A stretch of 64,000 nucleotides of DNA from Kitasatospora sp. NBC_01250 (GTDB lineage: Bacteria > Actinomycetota > Actinomycetes > Streptomycetales > Streptomycetaceae): contig NZ_CP108476.1 in NCBI RefSeq assembly GCF_036226465.1, forward strand, positions 4,464,001 through 4,528,000. The letters are read 5' to 3'. Position numbers and translations under genes: made by a program. The notes beneath the pieces were generated by a model. That model did no database searches, was not told where the DNA came from, and worked only from the letters and a program-made list of their open reading frames with translations. How positions within the stretch are numbered: the stretch's first letter is position 1; the number at the start of each line of letters is the position of its first letter. This document shows positions 19,107 through 27,828 of the stretch, one piece after another.

Positions 19107-19355
19107 GGAATCCTCCAGAGAACCCGAAGTGGACTGACTACTGCGGGAGTTCGCGGCCAGACGAACCCCTGCGTGGCTGCGACGCCGAAATCAAGACTCC
19201 GCACCCGGGCACCGAACCGCCAGAGTCCACCGGGCAATTCGCTCGATCGCGTGATCCCGGAAAGCTAAACCCGATCCCGCAACGAGCCGATATCCACAGG
19301 TCGATCTCGGCCATCAGGGCCGCTAACCAGCACTGTTCCAAGGCCTTCTGAAGCC

Positions 19356-19373
19356 GCGCCACCCCCGTGGCGC
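19356..19373 (-). terminator. Terminator after the FAD-linked oxidase
   Basis: GCGCCAC-CCCC-GTGGCGC, a perfect 7-bp stem 15 bases past the stop at 19389. Confidence 0.55.
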
Positions 19374-19388
19374 CACCCCGGGAATGAC

Positions 19389-20765
19389 TCAGAACAGCTT
19401 GCCCGGATTGAGGATTCCCAGGGGGTCGAACAATCCTTTCATCTGCTTTTGGACCTCAAGGCCGACCGGCCCCAATTCCCGTGCCAGCCACTCCCGTTTC
19501 AGCAGCCCGACCCCGTGCTCACCGGTGATCGTGCCGCCCAGCTCCAACCCGAGCGCCATGATCGCCTCGAAGGACTCCATCGCGCGCGCCACCTGCTCCG
19601 GATCCTTCGCGTCGAAGGCGACGACCGGGTGCGTGTTGCCGTCACCGGCATGGCTCACCACGCCGATGGTCAGCCCGCACTGCTCCGCGATCCCGGCCAC
19701 CCCCGCCAGCATCTCGGCCAGCCGGGAGCGCGGCACCGCCACGTCGTCCACCATCGTGGTGCCCAGGGAGTCCAACGCGGGCAGCGCCAACCGCCGGGCC
19801 TGGAGCAGCAGTTCCGACTCGGCCTGATCCTCGGCCGGCACCGCCTCGGTGGCCCCGGCGGCTCGGCACAGCTGCGCCACGGCCGCCAGCTCGCTGCTGC
19901 GCTCCGGACCGTCGAAGGCGACCAGGAGCAGCGCCCTGGTCGTCTCCGGCAGCCCCATCCGGCCGAACCGGTTGACCGCCGCGACCACCACCGAGTCCAT
20001 CAGCTCCATCAGCGAGGGCGTGAACCCGGCCTCGGTCACCGCGTTGACCGCCGCGCAGGCCGCCGCCGTGCTCGGGAACTCGGCCGCCAGCGCCAACTGC
20101 GGCGCGGGCGCCGGGCGCAGCGCCAGCACCGCGCCGACCACCACGCCCAAGGTCCCCTCGGAGCCCACGAAGAGCCGGGTCAGGTCGTAGCCGGCCACCC
20201 CCTTGGCGGTGCGCCGCCCGGTGCTCAGCAGCCGGCCGTCCGCCAGCACGACGTCCAGGCCCAGTACGTACTCGCTGGTCACCCCGTACTTCACGCAGCA
20301 CAGCCCGCCCGCGCCGGTGCCGATGTTGCCGCCGATCGTGCAGGACTCCCAGCTGGACGGGTCCGGCGGATAGGCCAGCCCGCGCTCCTCGGCGGCCCGC
20401 GAGAGCACCGCGTTGACCACCCCCGGCTCCACCACGGCGATCCGGTTCACCGGGTCCAGCTCCAGGATCCGGTCCATCTTCACCAGCGACAGCAGGATGC
20501 AGCCCGCCACCGCGTTCGCCCCGCCCGACAACCCCGTCCTGGCCCCCTGCGGCACCACCGGCACCCGCAACCCGCTCGCGGTGCGCAGGACGTGCTGGAC
20601 CTCCTCCACCGTCCGCGGGAAGACCAGCACCGCCGGCTCACCCGCCTCGCAGAACCCGGCCATGTCGTGCCGGTACGCCCCGGTCACCGCCGGATCCACC
20701 ACCACCGCCCCCTCGGGCAGCCCGGCCGCCAACCGGCTCGTCAGCTCACTCACCGTCTCGCCCAC
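19389..20765 (-). CDS. FAD-linked oxidase, glycolate/D-lactate dehydrogenase (GlcD) type
   Basis: 458 residues from GTG 20765 with AGAGGAG six bases upstream. PCMH-type FAD domain: AVLVFPRTVEEVQHVLR, VVPQGARTGLSGGANA, then PPDPSSWESCTIGGNIGTGAGGLCCVKYG, the usual pyrophosphate-binding signature; the C-terminal FAD-oxidase domain has VVSHAGDGNTHPVV and GTITGEHGVGLLKREWL with the conserved His residues, ending DPLGILNPGKLF. Oxidises a 2-hydroxy acid, most likely D-lactate or glycolate. No Fe-S partner subunit is adjacent, so the single-subunit form is likely. Its 5' end lies close to a tRNA-Ser gene on the same strand, separated by that tRNA's terminator. Confidence 0.9.
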   Translation of the reverse strand: MGETVSELTSRLAAGLPEGAVVVDPAVTGAYRHDMAGFCEAGEPAVLVFPRTVEEVQHVLRTASGLRVPVVPQGARTGLSGGANAVAGCILLSLVKMDRILELDPVNRIAVVEPGVVNAVLSRAAEERGLAYPPDPSSWESCTIGGNIGTGAGGLCCVKYGVTSEYVLGLDVVLADGRLLSTGRRTAKGVAGYDLTRLFVGSEGTLGVVVGAVLALRPAPAPQLALAAEFPSTAAACAAVNAVTEAGFTPSLMELMDSVVVAAVNRFGRMGLPETTRALLLVAFDGPERSSELAAVAQLCRAAGATEAVPAEDQAESELLLQARRLALPALDSLGTTMVDDVAVPRSRLAEMLAGVAGIAEQCGLTIGVVSHAGDGNTHPVVAFDAKDPEQVARAMESFEAIMALGLELGGTITGEHGVGLLKREWLARELGPVGLEVQKQMKGLFDPLGILNPGKLF

Positions 20766-20821
20766 CGTCGGCTCCTCTCGTCGGAGGAGCCCAGTGTGAC
20801 GGATCGTCACCGGAAATACCG

Positions 20822-20856
20822 CCGGCCCCTGACCAGCGATGCTGGTCAGGGGCCGG
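20822..20856 (-). terminator. Terminator of tRNA-Ser(TGA)
   Basis: Perfect 16-bp stem (20822-20837 with 20841-20856) and a GAT loop immediately downstream of the tRNA. Confidence 0.85.
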
Positions 20857-20862
20857 TCCACG

Positions 20863-20950
20863 CGGAGAGCGTGGGATTCGAACCCACGGTGACGGGTCAC
20901 GCCACGACAGTTTTCAAGACTGTTCCCTTAGGCCGCTCGGGCAGCTCTCC
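20863..20950 (-). tRNA. tRNA-Ser(TGA)
   Basis: 88 nt class II tRNA. Acceptor GGAGAGC/GCTCTCC, discriminator G, anticodon loop CTTGAAA giving TGA, T-loop GTTCGAATC. Confidence 0.96.
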
Positions 20951-21022
20951 AGGCGGAGGTCAGCCTAACGGGTCCGCGGGGGTTCGGTGCACCTGATTCC
21001 GGTGGGTGTGGTGCGGTCCGGG

Positions 21023-22801
21023 TCAGGAGGGCTGGTCGCCGGTGCGGCTGCCCAGGGTGACGGTGGTGTGGCCGGGCTGGCCGTTGCGGGTGTAGTCGAT
21101 CTGGACCTGCTCGCCGGGGGCGTGCGTCCAGATGGCACTGACCAGGGCGGGGCCGTTGTCGATGACCTCGCCGTCGAGCTTGGTGATCACGTCGCCGGGC
21201 TTGAGGCCGGCCTTGTCGGCCGGGCCGCCGGGGGTGACCGCCGCGGTGTTGCCGACGGGGGCGGTGTTGATCTGCGCGCCGTCGCCGTTGTAGTTGTCGT
21301 TGCGCAGCACGCCGAGCGTCGCGTAGACCGGGGTGCCGGTGCTGATCAGCATCTGGGCGACCCGCTTGACCTGGTTGATCGGGATCGCGAAGCCCAGGCC
21401 GATGCTGCCGGCCTGGCCGCTGCCGCTGGAGTTGGACTGGATCGCCGAGTTAACCCCGATCACCGAGCCGCTGGCGTTCAGCAGCGGGCCGCCGGAGTTG
21501 CCCGGGTTGATCGAGGCGTCGGTCTGCAGCGCGTTCATGTAGGACGTCTGCGTGCCGCTCTCGTCGCCGGAGGCGACCGGGCGGTTCTTGGCGCTGACGA
21601 TGCCGGAGGTGACGGTGCTCTCCAGGTCGTAGGGGGCGCCGATCGCGATGGTGGTGTCGCCGACCGCGACCTGGTCGGAGTCGCCCAGCGGGAGCGGGGT
21701 GAGCTTCTCGCTCGGCTGGCTGTCCAGCTTGACCACGGCGAGGTCGTAGCCCTTGGCCTGGCCGACCACCGAGGCGGGGTAGCTGTTGCCGTCGGAGAAC
21801 TTGACGGTCAGCTTGCCGCCGCCCTGGGCCGGGGCGACCACGTGGTTGTTGGTGACGATGTGGCCCTCGGTGTCGAAGACCCACCCGGTGCCGGTGCCGG
21901 ACTCCGAGCTGCCCTCGGCCTTGATGGTGACGACGCTCGGCAGCGCCTTGTTGGCGACGCCGGCCACCGAGTCGGGTGCCCGGTTGAGGGCGGCCTGGTT
22001 GGTGCTGCCGCTGACCGTGGTGCTGGTGCGGCTGCTGCCGAAGGCGGAGTTGGAGCCGTTGCCCTTGATCGCGGCACCGGTGATGCCGCCGGCGACACCG
22101 GCCACCAGCGCGACCGCGGCGATCAGCGCGACCAGGCCGCCCTTGCCCTTCTTGCGCGGCGCCGGCGGGGTGCCGAAGGCGCCCGGGTACTCACCGGGGA
22201 ACTCCGCGCCGGGGTAGCCGGGGCCACCGGGGTAGCCGGGGCCGCCCGGGTAACCGGGCGCGGCGGCCGGGGTCGACCAGGTGTCGCCGAGCGGGGTGCC
22301 GGCGCCGAAGGGGTGGTGCTCGGCCTGCGGGGGCGGGCCGGCCGGGACACCGGGGGTGATCGGTGCGCCGCCCGCCACGGGGGTGACGGGCGGGGGGGCG
22401 TAGGGGTTGGCCGGCGGCTCCATGGCGCCGGCGGCCGGAGCGGTCGCCGGGGGCGGCGTGTCCTGGTAGGAGGAGGCGGGCGCCGAGGGCGGCGGGGCGT
22501 CGAGGTAGGCGGGCGCCGCGGGGCGCGCCTCGGCCTCGGCGGCGGGGGCCTCGGCGGCGGGCTCGGCAACAGGGGCGGCGGGAGCCTCGGCCGGGGCCGC
22601 CACGCGCGGGTCGACCGGCTTCTCGGCCGGGGCCTCGGGTGCGGGCACCTTGGTGAACGCCAGGGTCGGCTGCGCCTTCACGACCGGCTCGCTCACCGTC
22701 GGTGTGTCACCGACCGCCGGAGTGCCCCCCGGCTCGCCGTGACCGCTGGAGAGGTGCTCCCCCTGCGGCCCGGTGGAACCACTCTCGTGCTCGGTGCTCA
22801 C
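21023..22801 (-). CDS. HtrA/DegP-type trypsin-like serine protease with PDZ domain
   Basis: 592 residues from GTG 22801 (GGAGG six bases upstream). Long Pro/Ala-rich cytoplasmic N terminus (about 1-220, with tandem GYPGGP units), one membrane helix at about 223-248, then the protease domain: His in HIVTNNHVVAP, Asp in GYDLAVVKLD and Ser in INPGNSGGPLLN make the triad. C-terminal PDZ at about 490-590 (GGPADKAGLKPGDVITKLDGE). Architecture is that of membrane-tethered extracytoplasmic quality-control proteases of actinobacteria. It stands alone and divergent from the cytX transcript. A CATAG-N6-CTATG inverted repeat lies at 22835-22850 in its leader region. Confidence 0.92.
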   Translation of the reverse strand: MSTEHESGSTGPQGEHLSSGHGEPGGTPAVGDTPTVSEPVVKAQPTLAFTKVPAPEAPAEKPVDPRVAAPAEAPAAPVAEPAAEAPAAEAEARPAAPAYLDAPPPSAPASSYQDTPPPATAPAAGAMEPPANPYAPPPVTPVAGGAPITPGVPAGPPPQAEHHPFGAGTPLGDTWSTPAAAPGYPGGPGYPGGPGYPGAEFPGEYPGAFGTPPAPRKKGKGGLVALIAAVALVAGVAGGITGAAIKGNGSNSAFGSSRTSTTVSGSTNQAALNRAPDSVAGVANKALPSVVTIKAEGSSESGTGTGWVFDTEGHIVTNNHVVAPAQGGGKLTVKFSDGNSYPASVVGQAKGYDLAVVKLDSQPSEKLTPLPLGDSDQVAVGDTTIAIGAPYDLESTVTSGIVSAKNRPVASGDESGTQTSYMNALQTDASINPGNSGGPLLNASGSVIGVNSAIQSNSSGSGQAGSIGLGFAIPINQVKRVAQMLISTGTPVYATLGVLRNDNYNGDGAQINTAPVGNTAAVTPGGPADKAGLKPGDVITKLDGEVIDNGPALVSAIWTHAPGEQVQIDYTRNGQPGHTTVTLGSRTGDQPS

Positions 22802-23036
22802 GGACGACCTCCATCGCTGACACGGACCTTGGCCCATAGTTTTTCCTATGCACGATCTGGTTGCCGTAAGGGACCGCCTGAAGAACCGATAAGAATCCTT
22901 AGACGGACCGAACAGCCCCCCTTCGCCCACCCCGCGGGCCGTCCGGCCTCCCCGGCGGCATCCCGCGATGCGGACGGCGCTTTGCCCCACCTTGGCGTAA
23001 TCCAAACGCCGGGCTACCCTGTCGCATCTGTTGAAG
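22802..23036. other. Divergent intergenic region, HtrA-type protease / cytX
   Basis: Noncoding. Holds promoters for both genes; AT-richer tracts at 22840-22910 (including ATAAGAATCCTTAG) are the likely promoter zone. No further gene is seen. Confidence 0.5.
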
Positions 23037-23163
23037 ACACGCGGGAGCTTGGACCCACCAGGCTGAGAGTGCGCTGGTCGACCGTACGCCATGGCGGTGA
23101 CGCCCAGGTGGTCGAGGGAGCGCTGACCGCCGGAACCTGACCGGGTAATGCCGGCGTAGGGAG
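23037..23163 (+). promoter_or_regulatory. TPP riboswitch (THI element) controlling cytX
   Basis: Contains both conserved TPP-aptamer blocks, GGCTGAGAGTGCGCT (from 23061) and CCGGAACCTGACCGGGTAAT followed by GCCGGCGTAGGGAG, with an extended stem in between. The 3' end GGGAG (23159-23163) is itself the Shine-Dalgarno of the gene starting at 23172, so ligand binding should hide the ribosome site: translational control is inferred. Confidence 0.95.
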
Positions 23164-23171
23164 TATCGGCC

Positions 23172-24548
23172 ATGACGGCTGCTTCGCCTTCCCCTTCTCC
23201 TGTCACGGTGCTGGAGCCGCCGGGCACCGACCGCGCCGAGGCGCCGCTGGTGCTGGACACCGCGCCTGCGCGCACCCTGGGCTTCCGCGACCAGTTCGCG
23301 CTCTGGGCCAACCTCGGGATCAGCCTGATCGGCTTCACCAGCGCCGCGACGGTGCTCGGCCAGCCCGGCAGCGAGCTCTCCTTCACCGCCTCGGTGGTGG
23401 CGATCGTGGCCGGCACGGTGATCGGCACCGCGATGCTCGGGGTGGCCGCGCTGATCGGCACCCGGACCGGCGCGCCCGCGATGGCCGTGCTGCGCGGCCT
23501 GTTCGGCACCAGGCTGTCGTACCTGCCCACCGTGCTGAACATCCTGCAGTGCCTGGGCTGGGGCGTGTACGAGCTGATCGTGATCGCCTGGGGCGCCCAG
23601 ACGGTGGCCGGCACCCAGGGCTGGCGCTGGCTCTTCGTGCTGCTGGCCGGGGCACTGACCACCGCGCTCACCATCTGGCCGCTGGGGTCGATCGCGGCGC
23701 TGCGCAAGTACGTGGCGATCGCGGTGGGCGTCGCGATGGTCTACTTCACGGTCCAGCTGGGCCGGCAGGGCTGGCCGGACCCCGGGGCCGGCAACTGGCA
23801 CGGCTTCCTGAAGGCGACCGACGCGATCATCGCCGTCTCGATCTCCTTCGTGCCGCTGGCCGCCGACTACACCCGGCACTCGCGCACCGGGCGGGCCTCG
23901 TTCTGGGGCACCTTCTCCGGCTACACGGTCGCCCAGGTCTGGTGCTACCTGCTCGGCCTGATCGCGCTGCTCCAGTCGCACGGCAACGCCGACAACCTGC
24001 TCGACTCGTTCGCCGGGGTGGCGGCCGGCTGGGCCTTCCTGCTGGTGCTGGTGCTGCGCGAGGCGGACCAGTCGTTCGCCAACGTCTACTCGACCGCGAT
24101 GTCGGTCCACAACCTCTTCCCGCGGGTGGACCGGCGGCTGCTGACCGGCGGGATCGGCCTGCTGGTGACGGCGCTGGCGCTGCAGATCAAGGAGTTCACC
24201 GACTCCTACTACGCCTTCCTCGGGCTGATCGGCTCGGTCTTCGTGCCGCTGCTCGCGGTGCTCGCGGTGGACTTCTTCCTGGGCCGCGGCCGGCGGGGCT
24301 GGGACCTGGGCCAGCAGGCCCCGGCCCGGCCGCTGATGCTGCTGCCGTGGGCGCTGGGCTTCGCCGTCTACCAGTTCCTGGCGCCGACCGCGGTGGCCGG
24401 CTGGTGGACCGGCTTCTGGACCGGCCTGCAGACCGCGGTGCACTTCACGCCGCAGCAGTGGTCCTCGGCCTCGCTCCTCTCCTTCCTGGTCGCGGGGCTC
24501 GCCACGCTCGCGGTGATCCGGCTGCCCTGGCTCGCCGAGCGCGCCTGA
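23172..24548 (+). CDS. cytX: Putative hydroxymethylpyrimidine/thiamine-precursor transporter
   Basis: 458 residues, about 12 membrane helices, of the nucleobase:cation symporter-1 (purine/cytosine permease) family. N-terminal LGFRDQFALWANLGISL and the mid segment FVPLAADYTRHS are family signatures. The TPP riboswitch directly upstream identifies it as a thiamine-related member (CytX), which imports hydroxymethylpyrimidine in the known comparative-genomics model; substrate is therefore inferred. ATG 23172 is eight bases from the riboswitch-borne ribosome site. Monocistronic. Confidence 0.9.
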   Translation: MTAASPSPSPVTVLEPPGTDRAEAPLVLDTAPARTLGFRDQFALWANLGISLIGFTSAATVLGQPGSELSFTASVVAIVAGTVIGTAMLGVAALIGTRTGAPAMAVLRGLFGTRLSYLPTVLNILQCLGWGVYELIVIAWGAQTVAGTQGWRWLFVLLAGALTTALTIWPLGSIAALRKYVAIAVGVAMVYFTVQLGRQGWPDPGAGNWHGFLKATDAIIAVSISFVPLAADYTRHSRTGRASFWGTFSGYTVAQVWCYLLGLIALLQSHGNADNLLDSFAGVAAGWAFLLVLVLREADQSFANVYSTAMSVHNLFPRVDRRLLTGGIGLLVTALALQIKEFTDSYYAFLGLIGSVFVPLLAVLAVDFFLGRGRRGWDLGQQAPARPLMLLPWALGFAVYQFLAPTAVAGWWTGFWTGLQTAVHFTPQQWSSASLLSFLVAGLATLAVIRLPWLAERA

Positions 24549-24664
24549 GGCCCCGGCGCCGCCGACCGGGCCGGCCGGCGGCGCCGACACGCGCGCTGAC
24601 CTGCGGAACCCCGCGTTCGGACGGTCGACGCGTCCGCGTCACCCGGGCCATCTAGGGTGGACCC

Positions 24665-25513
24665 GTGACGACTCTCGACCTCTCCTCCACCGGACCAGGA
24701 CGCGACGCACGGACGGTCCAGGTGGTCGCCCACCGCGGCTCCTCCGCGGCGCTGCCCGAGCACACCCTGGCGGCCTACCGGCGGGCGCTGGCCGAGGGGG
24801 CGGACGCGGTCGAGTGCGACGTGCGGCTGACCGCGGACCGGCAGCTGGTCTGCGTCCACGACCGGACCATCGCCCGGGTCTCGGACGGCGGCCGGCGGGT
24901 GGTCTCCACGCTCACCCTGGCGCAGCTGCAGGCCTACGACTTCGGCTCCTGGAAGCCGGGCGGCACCGAGGCCGAGCGGGCGGACCCGGAGCGGCGCGGG
25001 GTGCTGCCGCTGGCCGACCTGCTGGAGCTGGTGGCCGACTGCGGGCGCCGGGTGGACCTGGCGATCGAGACCAAGCACCCGGTGCGCTACCGCGGCGCGG
25101 TCGAGCACGAGCTGCTGCGGATGCTGGCCCACTACGGGATCGGCGCGGCTGCCGGGGCCGACCAGGGCGACGGGGAGCGGCCGCACGCCCGGCTGATGAG
25201 CTTCTCCGGCCTGGCGCTGGGCCGGCTGCGCGGGGCCGGGTCGGCCTTCCCCCGGGTCTTCCTCTTCGAGCACCCGGCGCTGCTGCGGCTGTGGCCGGGC
25301 GCCGGCCTGCCCGCCGGCGCCGTGATAGCCGGGCCCGGGATCGAGCTGGTGCGGCGCCGGCCCGAGCTGGTGACCAGGCTGCGGGCGGCCGGGCACCGGG
25401 TGCACGTCTGGACGGTGGACGAGCCCGAGGACGTGGCGCTCTGCCTGGAGCTCGGGGTCGAGGCGATCATCACCAACCGGCCGCGGGACGTCCTGGACCA
25501 GTTGGGGCGCTGA
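24665..25513 (+). CDS. Glycerophosphodiester phosphodiesterase
   Basis: 282 residues from GTG 24665. GDPD TIM barrel: VVAHRGSSAALPEHTLAAY with the catalytic His and Arg, then GADAVECDVRLTADRQLVCVHD with metal-binding Glu/Asp and the second catalytic His, IETKH mid-barrel, and the C-terminal VHVWTVDEPED strand. It hydrolyses glycerophosphodiesters to glycerol-3-phosphate and an alcohol. No signal peptide, so cytoplasmic. Stands alone on the + strand after cytX. Confidence 0.92.
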   Translation: MTTLDLSSTGPGRDARTVQVVAHRGSSAALPEHTLAAYRRALAEGADAVECDVRLTADRQLVCVHDRTIARVSDGGRRVVSTLTLAQLQAYDFGSWKPGGTEAERADPERRGVLPLADLLELVADCGRRVDLAIETKHPVRYRGAVEHELLRMLAHYGIGAAAGADQGDGERPHARLMSFSGLALGRLRGAGSAFPRVFLFEHPALLRLWPGAGLPAGAVIAGPGIELVRRRPELVTRLRAAGHRVHVWTVDEPEDVALCLELGVEAIITNRPRDVLDQLGR

Positions 25514-25840
25514 GCCGGCCCGCCGCGAGGCCGCCCGGACGGTGCCGCGGCGACGGCGGTGCGACACTGCGGCGGTGCGGCGGCGGCGGCGATACTGCAA
25601 GCCGCGCGGAGCGGTCCGGTTGGCGTACGCGGGCGCGCGCAGTGGGTGGTGCGATGGGCCCGGCGGACGGAATCCACTCCCTCGATTGACGCAGCGTAAG
25701 CAGCTAATCACCTTTTGCGCACAGCGTGTTGCGGCACCTTCCACAACTTCACAATTGACGGACCGCAACCGACCGAACCCGTTTCCGGTGCATTCCGTCG
25801 GGGCATCCATCCCTCGGCAAACGCTGAAGGAGGTCCGGGG
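25514..25840. other. Intergenic region upstream of the HATPase protein
   Basis: 327 noncoding bases. The left half is GC-rich with no clear gene; the right half (25680-25830) is AT-richer, contains two TTGACG boxes (25685 and 25765 region) and ends in the strong AGGAGGT ribosome site of the next gene, so it most likely holds the promoter. Confidence 0.5.
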
Positions 25841-26539
25841 GTGGCGTTGATGGTGGCGCGTGAAGTGCCGACTTCATCAACTATGGCGGTGCCGCACGGC
25901 CCGGCCAGTGTCGGGGCTGCCCGGCGCAGGCTGCGGCGTGACCTGGGCGACCGTAAGGTCCCCGCTGCCGTCATCGACGACGCGGTTCTGATCCTTTCCG
26001 AACTGCTCAGCAATTCCTGCCGCTATGCGCGGCCGCTTGCACCATTGCTCGATCTCGCCGGGGGGGCGAGCGAGGAATTCCGACTTCACGGCGCCGATAT
26101 GCCGAAGTCCGCGGCCCGCGCGGAAAGCGCGGAGGCCGCGGCGGAGGCCGCAGCGCTGGAGGTGCTGCTGGTCAGCGCCGGGTCGCACCGCCACGCGCGG
26201 GCGGCGCACGAGCCGGGCTCCGCGCTCTCGTCCAGCACCCCGGCGCAACCGGCGGCGGGGCACGGCGGGGCGGCGGGGCAGCCGGCGGAGCCGGCCGGCG
26301 GGGTGCTGGTGCGCTGGCAGATGCACAACGACGGCCTGCTGACCCTGGAGGTCACCGACGGCGGCGCCACCACCAGGCCGCTGCCGGCCAGCCCCTCGCT
26401 GACCGCCAAGGGCGGGCGCGGCCTGAGCATCGTCGGCCAGTTGGCCGCCGACTGGGGGGTGCGGGACGCGCCGGGCGAGGTGACCGTCTGGGCCGCGCTG
26501 CCGGCCCGGGCGGAGCAGCCCGTGCGCCGCTCGGCCTGA
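25841..26539 (+). CDS. ATP-binding (HATPase, anti-sigma-like) regulatory protein
   Basis: 232 residues from GTG 25841, seven bases after AGGAGG. GHKL-type ATPase of the RsbW/SpoIIAB class: ARRRLRRDLGD at the start, N-box VLILSELLSNSCRYA with Glu and Asn, G1 box LEVTDGGATTRP and G2 box GRGLSIVGQLAADWG. A roughly 90-residue Ala/Ser/Gly-rich insertion lies between the N-box and the G1 box. Such proteins are typically anti-sigma factor kinases or switch partners in Streptomyces; no sigma factor or antagonist is next to it, so the partner is unknown. Confidence 0.85.
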   Translation: MALMVAREVPTSSTMAVPHGPASVGAARRRLRRDLGDRKVPAAVIDDAVLILSELLSNSCRYARPLAPLLDLAGGASEEFRLHGADMPKSAARAESAEAAAEAAALEVLLVSAGSHRHARAAHEPGSALSSSTPAQPAAGHGGAAGQPAEPAGGVLVRWQMHNDGLLTLEVTDGGATTRPLPASPSLTAKGGRGLSIVGQLAADWGVRDAPGEVTVWAALPARAEQPVRRSA

Positions 26540-26619
26540 GCGACTCCCAGGAGCACCGCCGATTCTCAGTAGGCTGCCCGGGAGAATTCCGTGCCCACCA
26601 CTCCCGGGAGAGCCGCACC

Positions 26620-27603
26620 ATGGCCAAGAAGGCCGCCAAGAAGTCGTCCCAGCCGAGCCGCAGCACCGCCACGACGGACAGCGTCCCCGTCGTCGGCGCC
26701 CGCGAGGACTGCCCCTGCGGATCGGGCCGCCGTTACAAGGCCTGTCACGGTCGGCAGGCCGCGCACGCCGTCCAGGAGCTGGTGCACCGCCCGTTCGAGG
26801 GACTGCCGGGCGAGGCCGACTGGGTGGCGCTGCGCGAGCTGGTGCCCGCCGCGACCGTGCCGCTGACGCTGGTCGCCGGCCTGACCGACGGGGCCACCGG
26901 TGACGTGCCGTCGGTCACCCTGGCCACCGTGCTGCCGCTGGCCTGGCCCGCGCTGCGCCGTCCGGACGGGTCGATCCTGCTCGGCCTGCAGACCCAGTCC
27001 TCCTCCGGCGACCTGAGCCGCGACCTCGCCGACGCACTGACCGAGGCCCTGGTGACCGAGCCCGGCAACCCGGTGCCGACCCGCCGGGCGGCTGCCGACG
27101 GCCCGCGCCTGCAGGACCTGCTGGACCTCGGCGCCCCCTTCACGCCCGCCGTGCACACCGGCTTCGAGTTCTGGCTGGAGGACGCCGAGGCCGCCACCGG
27201 CGAGGTCGCCGCCTCGCTGGAGCGCGCCAACGCCTCGGCGATCCCGACCGAGAAGCTGGCCGGGGTGGACAGCGCCTACTGGTGCGGCACCCCCGACAAG
27301 AACCACCTGCGCTGGGTCATGACGGTGCCCGAGGAGCAGCTGCTCGACGCGCTGGCCCGGCTGGCCGCCACCGGCGAGGCCTCGATCGGCGAGGGCACCA
27401 AGCTGGTCGGCTCGTTCCGCGCGCACGGCCTGACCGTGCCGGTCTGGGACCTGCCGCTGGAGATGTCGGCGGCCGACTGCGAGAAGCCGGCAGCGGCGTT
27501 CGCGGAGCGGCTGGCAGGCGCGCTCGACGTCAGCGCGCCCCTGAGCGCGGAGGAGCGCCGGGCGCGCGCGAATCTGGTGAGCCGTCAGGTCACGCTGAAC
27601 TGA
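26620..27603 (+). CDS. SEC-C motif (DUF5926-like) protein
   Basis: 327 residues. A Lys-rich N terminus (MAKKAAKKSS) precedes a SEC-C zinc-binding motif at about 33-45 (REDCPCGSGRRYKACHG, CxC-x8-CH). The remaining 280 residues are a conserved actinobacterial domain with WVALRELVPAA, SSSGDLSRDLADAL and a C-terminal FAERLAGALD. The SEC-C motif in SecA mediates SecB or ribosome contact, but the role of this family is not established. Start chosen by GGGAG nine bases before ATG 26620. Confidence 0.8.
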   Translation: MAKKAAKKSSQPSRSTATTDSVPVVGAREDCPCGSGRRYKACHGRQAAHAVQELVHRPFEGLPGEADWVALRELVPAATVPLTLVAGLTDGATGDVPSVTLATVLPLAWPALRRPDGSILLGLQTQSSSGDLSRDLADALTEALVTEPGNPVPTRRAAADGPRLQDLLDLGAPFTPAVHTGFEFWLEDAEAATGEVAASLERANASAIPTEKLAGVDSAYWCGTPDKNHLRWVMTVPEEQLLDALARLAATGEASIGEGTKLVGSFRAHGLTVPVWDLPLEMSAADCEKPAAAFAERLAGALDVSAPLSAEERRARANLVSRQVTLN

Positions 27604-27744
27604 CCGAAGATGGCGCTTGGTGATCATTTCCGATCGTGGGAGCGTGACTCCGGTCACATCTGGGCCCAAAAACCCGGAAACACCGGGGTCGACCCGCGGA
27701 GGAAATTGGCCAAGGCGCGAATCCTTGTTACTGTTTAAAGCAGT

Positions 27745-27780
27745 CCGGCCGCTGGTGCATCCCCCGTCGCCAGCGGCCGG
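27745..27780. terminator. Terminator between convergent SEC-C and prim-pol-like genes
   Basis: 11-bp perfect arms CCGGCCGCTGG (27745-27755) and complement (27770-27780). It lies 49 bases past the 27829 stop and 140 past the 27603 stop. Confidence 0.7.
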
Positions 27781-27828
27781 ATCTTCCATGTGACCGGCGG
27801 TGTCCATCTCCCGCCGGCCTCCTGCCCC

